From contig CAYTVI010000072.1 of assembly GCA_964441765.1 (NCBI GenBank), forward strand, positions 1 to 10,111: 10,111 nucleotides of DNA. The letters run 5' to 3'. The translations under genes were made by a program, and so were the position numbers. Below the pieces are notes generated by a model. It did not search any database, had not been told where the DNA came from, and saw only the letters and a program-made list of their open reading frames with translations. The DNA comes from Sulfurospirillum sp964441765. Lineage in GTDB: Bacteria > Campylobacterota > Campylobacteria > Campylobacterales > Sulfurospirillaceae. Shown here piece by piece: positions 9,261 to 10,111 of the stretch (the first letter of the stretch is position 1; the number at the start of each line of letters is the position of its first letter).

Positions 9261-9758
9261 ATGAAATCATTAGCCGTTGCCTTTACAGGACCATCAGACA
9301 GTGGAAAGACCACACTGATCGTTAAAGTTGCAACACTTTTAAAAAAAGAGTACGCACTTGCCATTATAAAAAATGACCCAAGCGATAAAGCAGTATTTGA
9401 TGTAGAGGGAAAAGACAGTTGGAAGTTTTCACAAACAGGAGCAGAAGTGGTTATCACCTCGCCAACACGAACAACGCTTTTTTCAAAGCGCCAAAAAGAT
9501 CTGGATGAAATCATCTCGATGTTAGGTGATTTTGACTTTTTATTGGTTGAAGGACTTAAAAATCTTCCCCTTCCGCGCATCGCTATTTTTAGAAATAAAC
9601 TCGATGAGAGCTATTTTGACTGCTCAGATGCCATAGCCGTCGATGAAAGTGTCACACTTTCAGATTATGCCATTCCTTCACACATCGCACTTCTTGATTT
9701 AAATAACCCAGAGCAAGTTGTTGCTTGGATAGAAAAAAATGCTAAAAAAGTGAAATAA
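9261..9758 (+). CDS. mobB: Molybdopterin-guanine dinucleotide biosynthesis protein MobB
   Basis: A 165-residue P-loop GTP-binding protein that assists MobA in attaching GMP to molybdopterin, giving the cofactor of molybdenum and tungsten oxidoreductases. The Walker A motif is GPSDSGKT (10-17), the MobB-type DVEGKDSWKFSQTGA segment is at 47-61, and LLVEGLK is at 94-100. The family's usual KHDxH motif reads KNDPS (37-41), without its histidines. A ribosome site (GCAGG, 9250-9254) lies 6 nt before the ATG. mobA is not adjacent. fbp follows after one base, so the two are probably co-transcribed, although their pathways are unrelated. Campylobacterota rely heavily on Mo/W enzymes such as formate dehydrogenase and nitrate reductase, which fits. 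Confidence 0.9.
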   Translation: MKSLAVAFTGPSDSGKTTLIVKVATLLKKEYALAIIKNDPSDKAVFDVEGKDSWKFSQTGAEVVITSPTRTTLFSKRQKDLDEIISMLGDFDFLLVEGLKNLPLPRIAIFRNKLDESYFDCSDAIAVDESVTLSDYAIPSHIALLDLNNPEQVVAWIEKNAKKVK

Positions 9759-9759
9759 C

Positions 9760-10111
9760 ATGACCGAAATTTATGAAGCCATTAAACGTTCAGCCAAGCG
9801 TATCAAAGAAGCCATCGAATTTGATGATACGGGCTATTCTGACAACACCAACTCTACGGGCGATACCCAACTTAAACTGGATATCAAAAGTGATCTTATC
9901 ATTGAAGAAGAGTTTGCAAAAGTTGCTTGTATTAAAGAGATTGTCAGCGAAGAAAAAGAGGAGAAAACACCTTTACATGTAAACGGGATTTACGGTGTTG
10001 GCTACGATCCATTAGATGGTTCAAGCTTGATTGATGTCAATTTAAGTGTTGGCTCTATCTTTGGTATTTACGAGGGTGGATACGCAGGCAAAGACCTCAA
10101 AGCGGCTGTTT
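9760..10111 (+). CDS. fbp: Fructose-1,6-bisphosphatase class I, N-terminal part
   Basis: The first 117 residues of a class I FBPase, cut by the window end. It hydrolyses fructose-1,6-bisphosphate to fructose-6-phosphate in gluconeogenesis. Diagnostic residues are NSTGDTQLKLD (31-41), the acidic stretch SEEKEE (63-68) with the metal-binding glutamate, and YDPLDGSSLIDVNLSVGSIF (82-101), which holds the metal-binding DPLDGSS signature. The ATG lies one base after the mobB stop, with only a weak purine-rich site, so translation probably depends on coupling with mobB. About two thirds of the gene should lie beyond the window. Confidence 0.95.
   Translation, partial: MTEIYEAIKRSAKRIKEAIEFDDTGYSDNTNSTGDTQLKLDIKSDLIIEEEFAKVACIKEIVSEEKEEKTPLHVNGIYGVGYDPLDGSSLIDVNLSVGSIFGIYEGGYAGKDLKAAV
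9972..9983. repeat. TTACATGTAA palindrome, copy 4 (12-bp form)
   Basis: TTTACATGTAAA inside fbp, read as Leu-His-Val, identical over 12 bp to the copy in the kinase gene. Confidence 0.5.

Noticed and set aside
9203..9580. Minus-strand extension of the lipoprotein frame to 9580
   Set aside because: It is antisense to mobB, shows no family resemblance, and would bury the lipoprotein signal peptide in the middle of the protein.
9773..9982. A 69-codon plus-strand frame inside fbp
   Set aside because: It is a shifted register of fbp, whose NSTGDTQLKLD and DPLDGSS motifs settle the correct frame.

Overview
The window looks like the chromosome of a Campylobacterota (epsilonproteobacterial) species, most like Sulfurospirillum. 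The evidence is AT-rich coding DNA packed into overlapping genes, a histidine kinase with an HQWR-type H-box, and a gene order from 5659 rightwards that matches, as I recall it, a Campylobacter jejuni block: gltX, YggT-family protein, lytic transglycosylase, opposite-strand lipoprotein, mobB, fbp (Cj0845c to Cj0840c). The genus is an inference; the class is fairly secure.

Left part (1-3291). The start of a large two-partner-secretion exoprotein (TpsA, haemagglutinin-like) runs leftwards off the window edge. Divergent from it is a two-component system: an OmpR-type response regulator, then, with a 4-nt overlap, a histidine kinase whose periplasmic sensor is a solute-binding-protein domain. The intergenic gap holds a perfect 12-bp inverted repeat and an 11-bp-spaced direct repeat overlapping the regulator promoter. 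This suggests the regulator controls itself and possibly the exoprotein.

Middle part (3292-8772). After a 128-bp gap with a plausible promoter come four overlapping genes on the plus strand: glutaminyl-tRNA synthetase with a C-terminal YqeY/GatB-like appendage, a glutamyl-tRNA synthetase paralogue, a YggT-family membrane protein and a periplasmic Slt-type lytic transglycosylase. The GluRS paralogue has an intact frame but has lost most of its catalytic signatures: the HIGH glycine, the RIED glutamate, the RGED motif and the KMSKS loop. It lies directly behind glnS. This fits a tRNA-Gln-charging GluRS2 made redundant by an acquired GlnRS, which then decayed or took a new role. It is the most interesting item in the window.

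Right part (8714-10111). A small lipoprotein on the minus strand overlaps the 3' end of the transglycosylase gene by 59 bp. It is divergent from mobB (molybdenum cofactor guanylylation), and the two extended -10 promoters face each other and overlap. mobB is followed after 1 nt by the start of class I fructose-1,6-bisphosphatase, cut by the window end.

A perfect palindrome, TTACATGTAA, occurs four times inside four different genes, far more often than base composition predicts. I see no tRNA, rRNA, CRISPR array or insertion sequence. The only non-coding stretches are short (897-1048, 3292-3419, 9203-9260).
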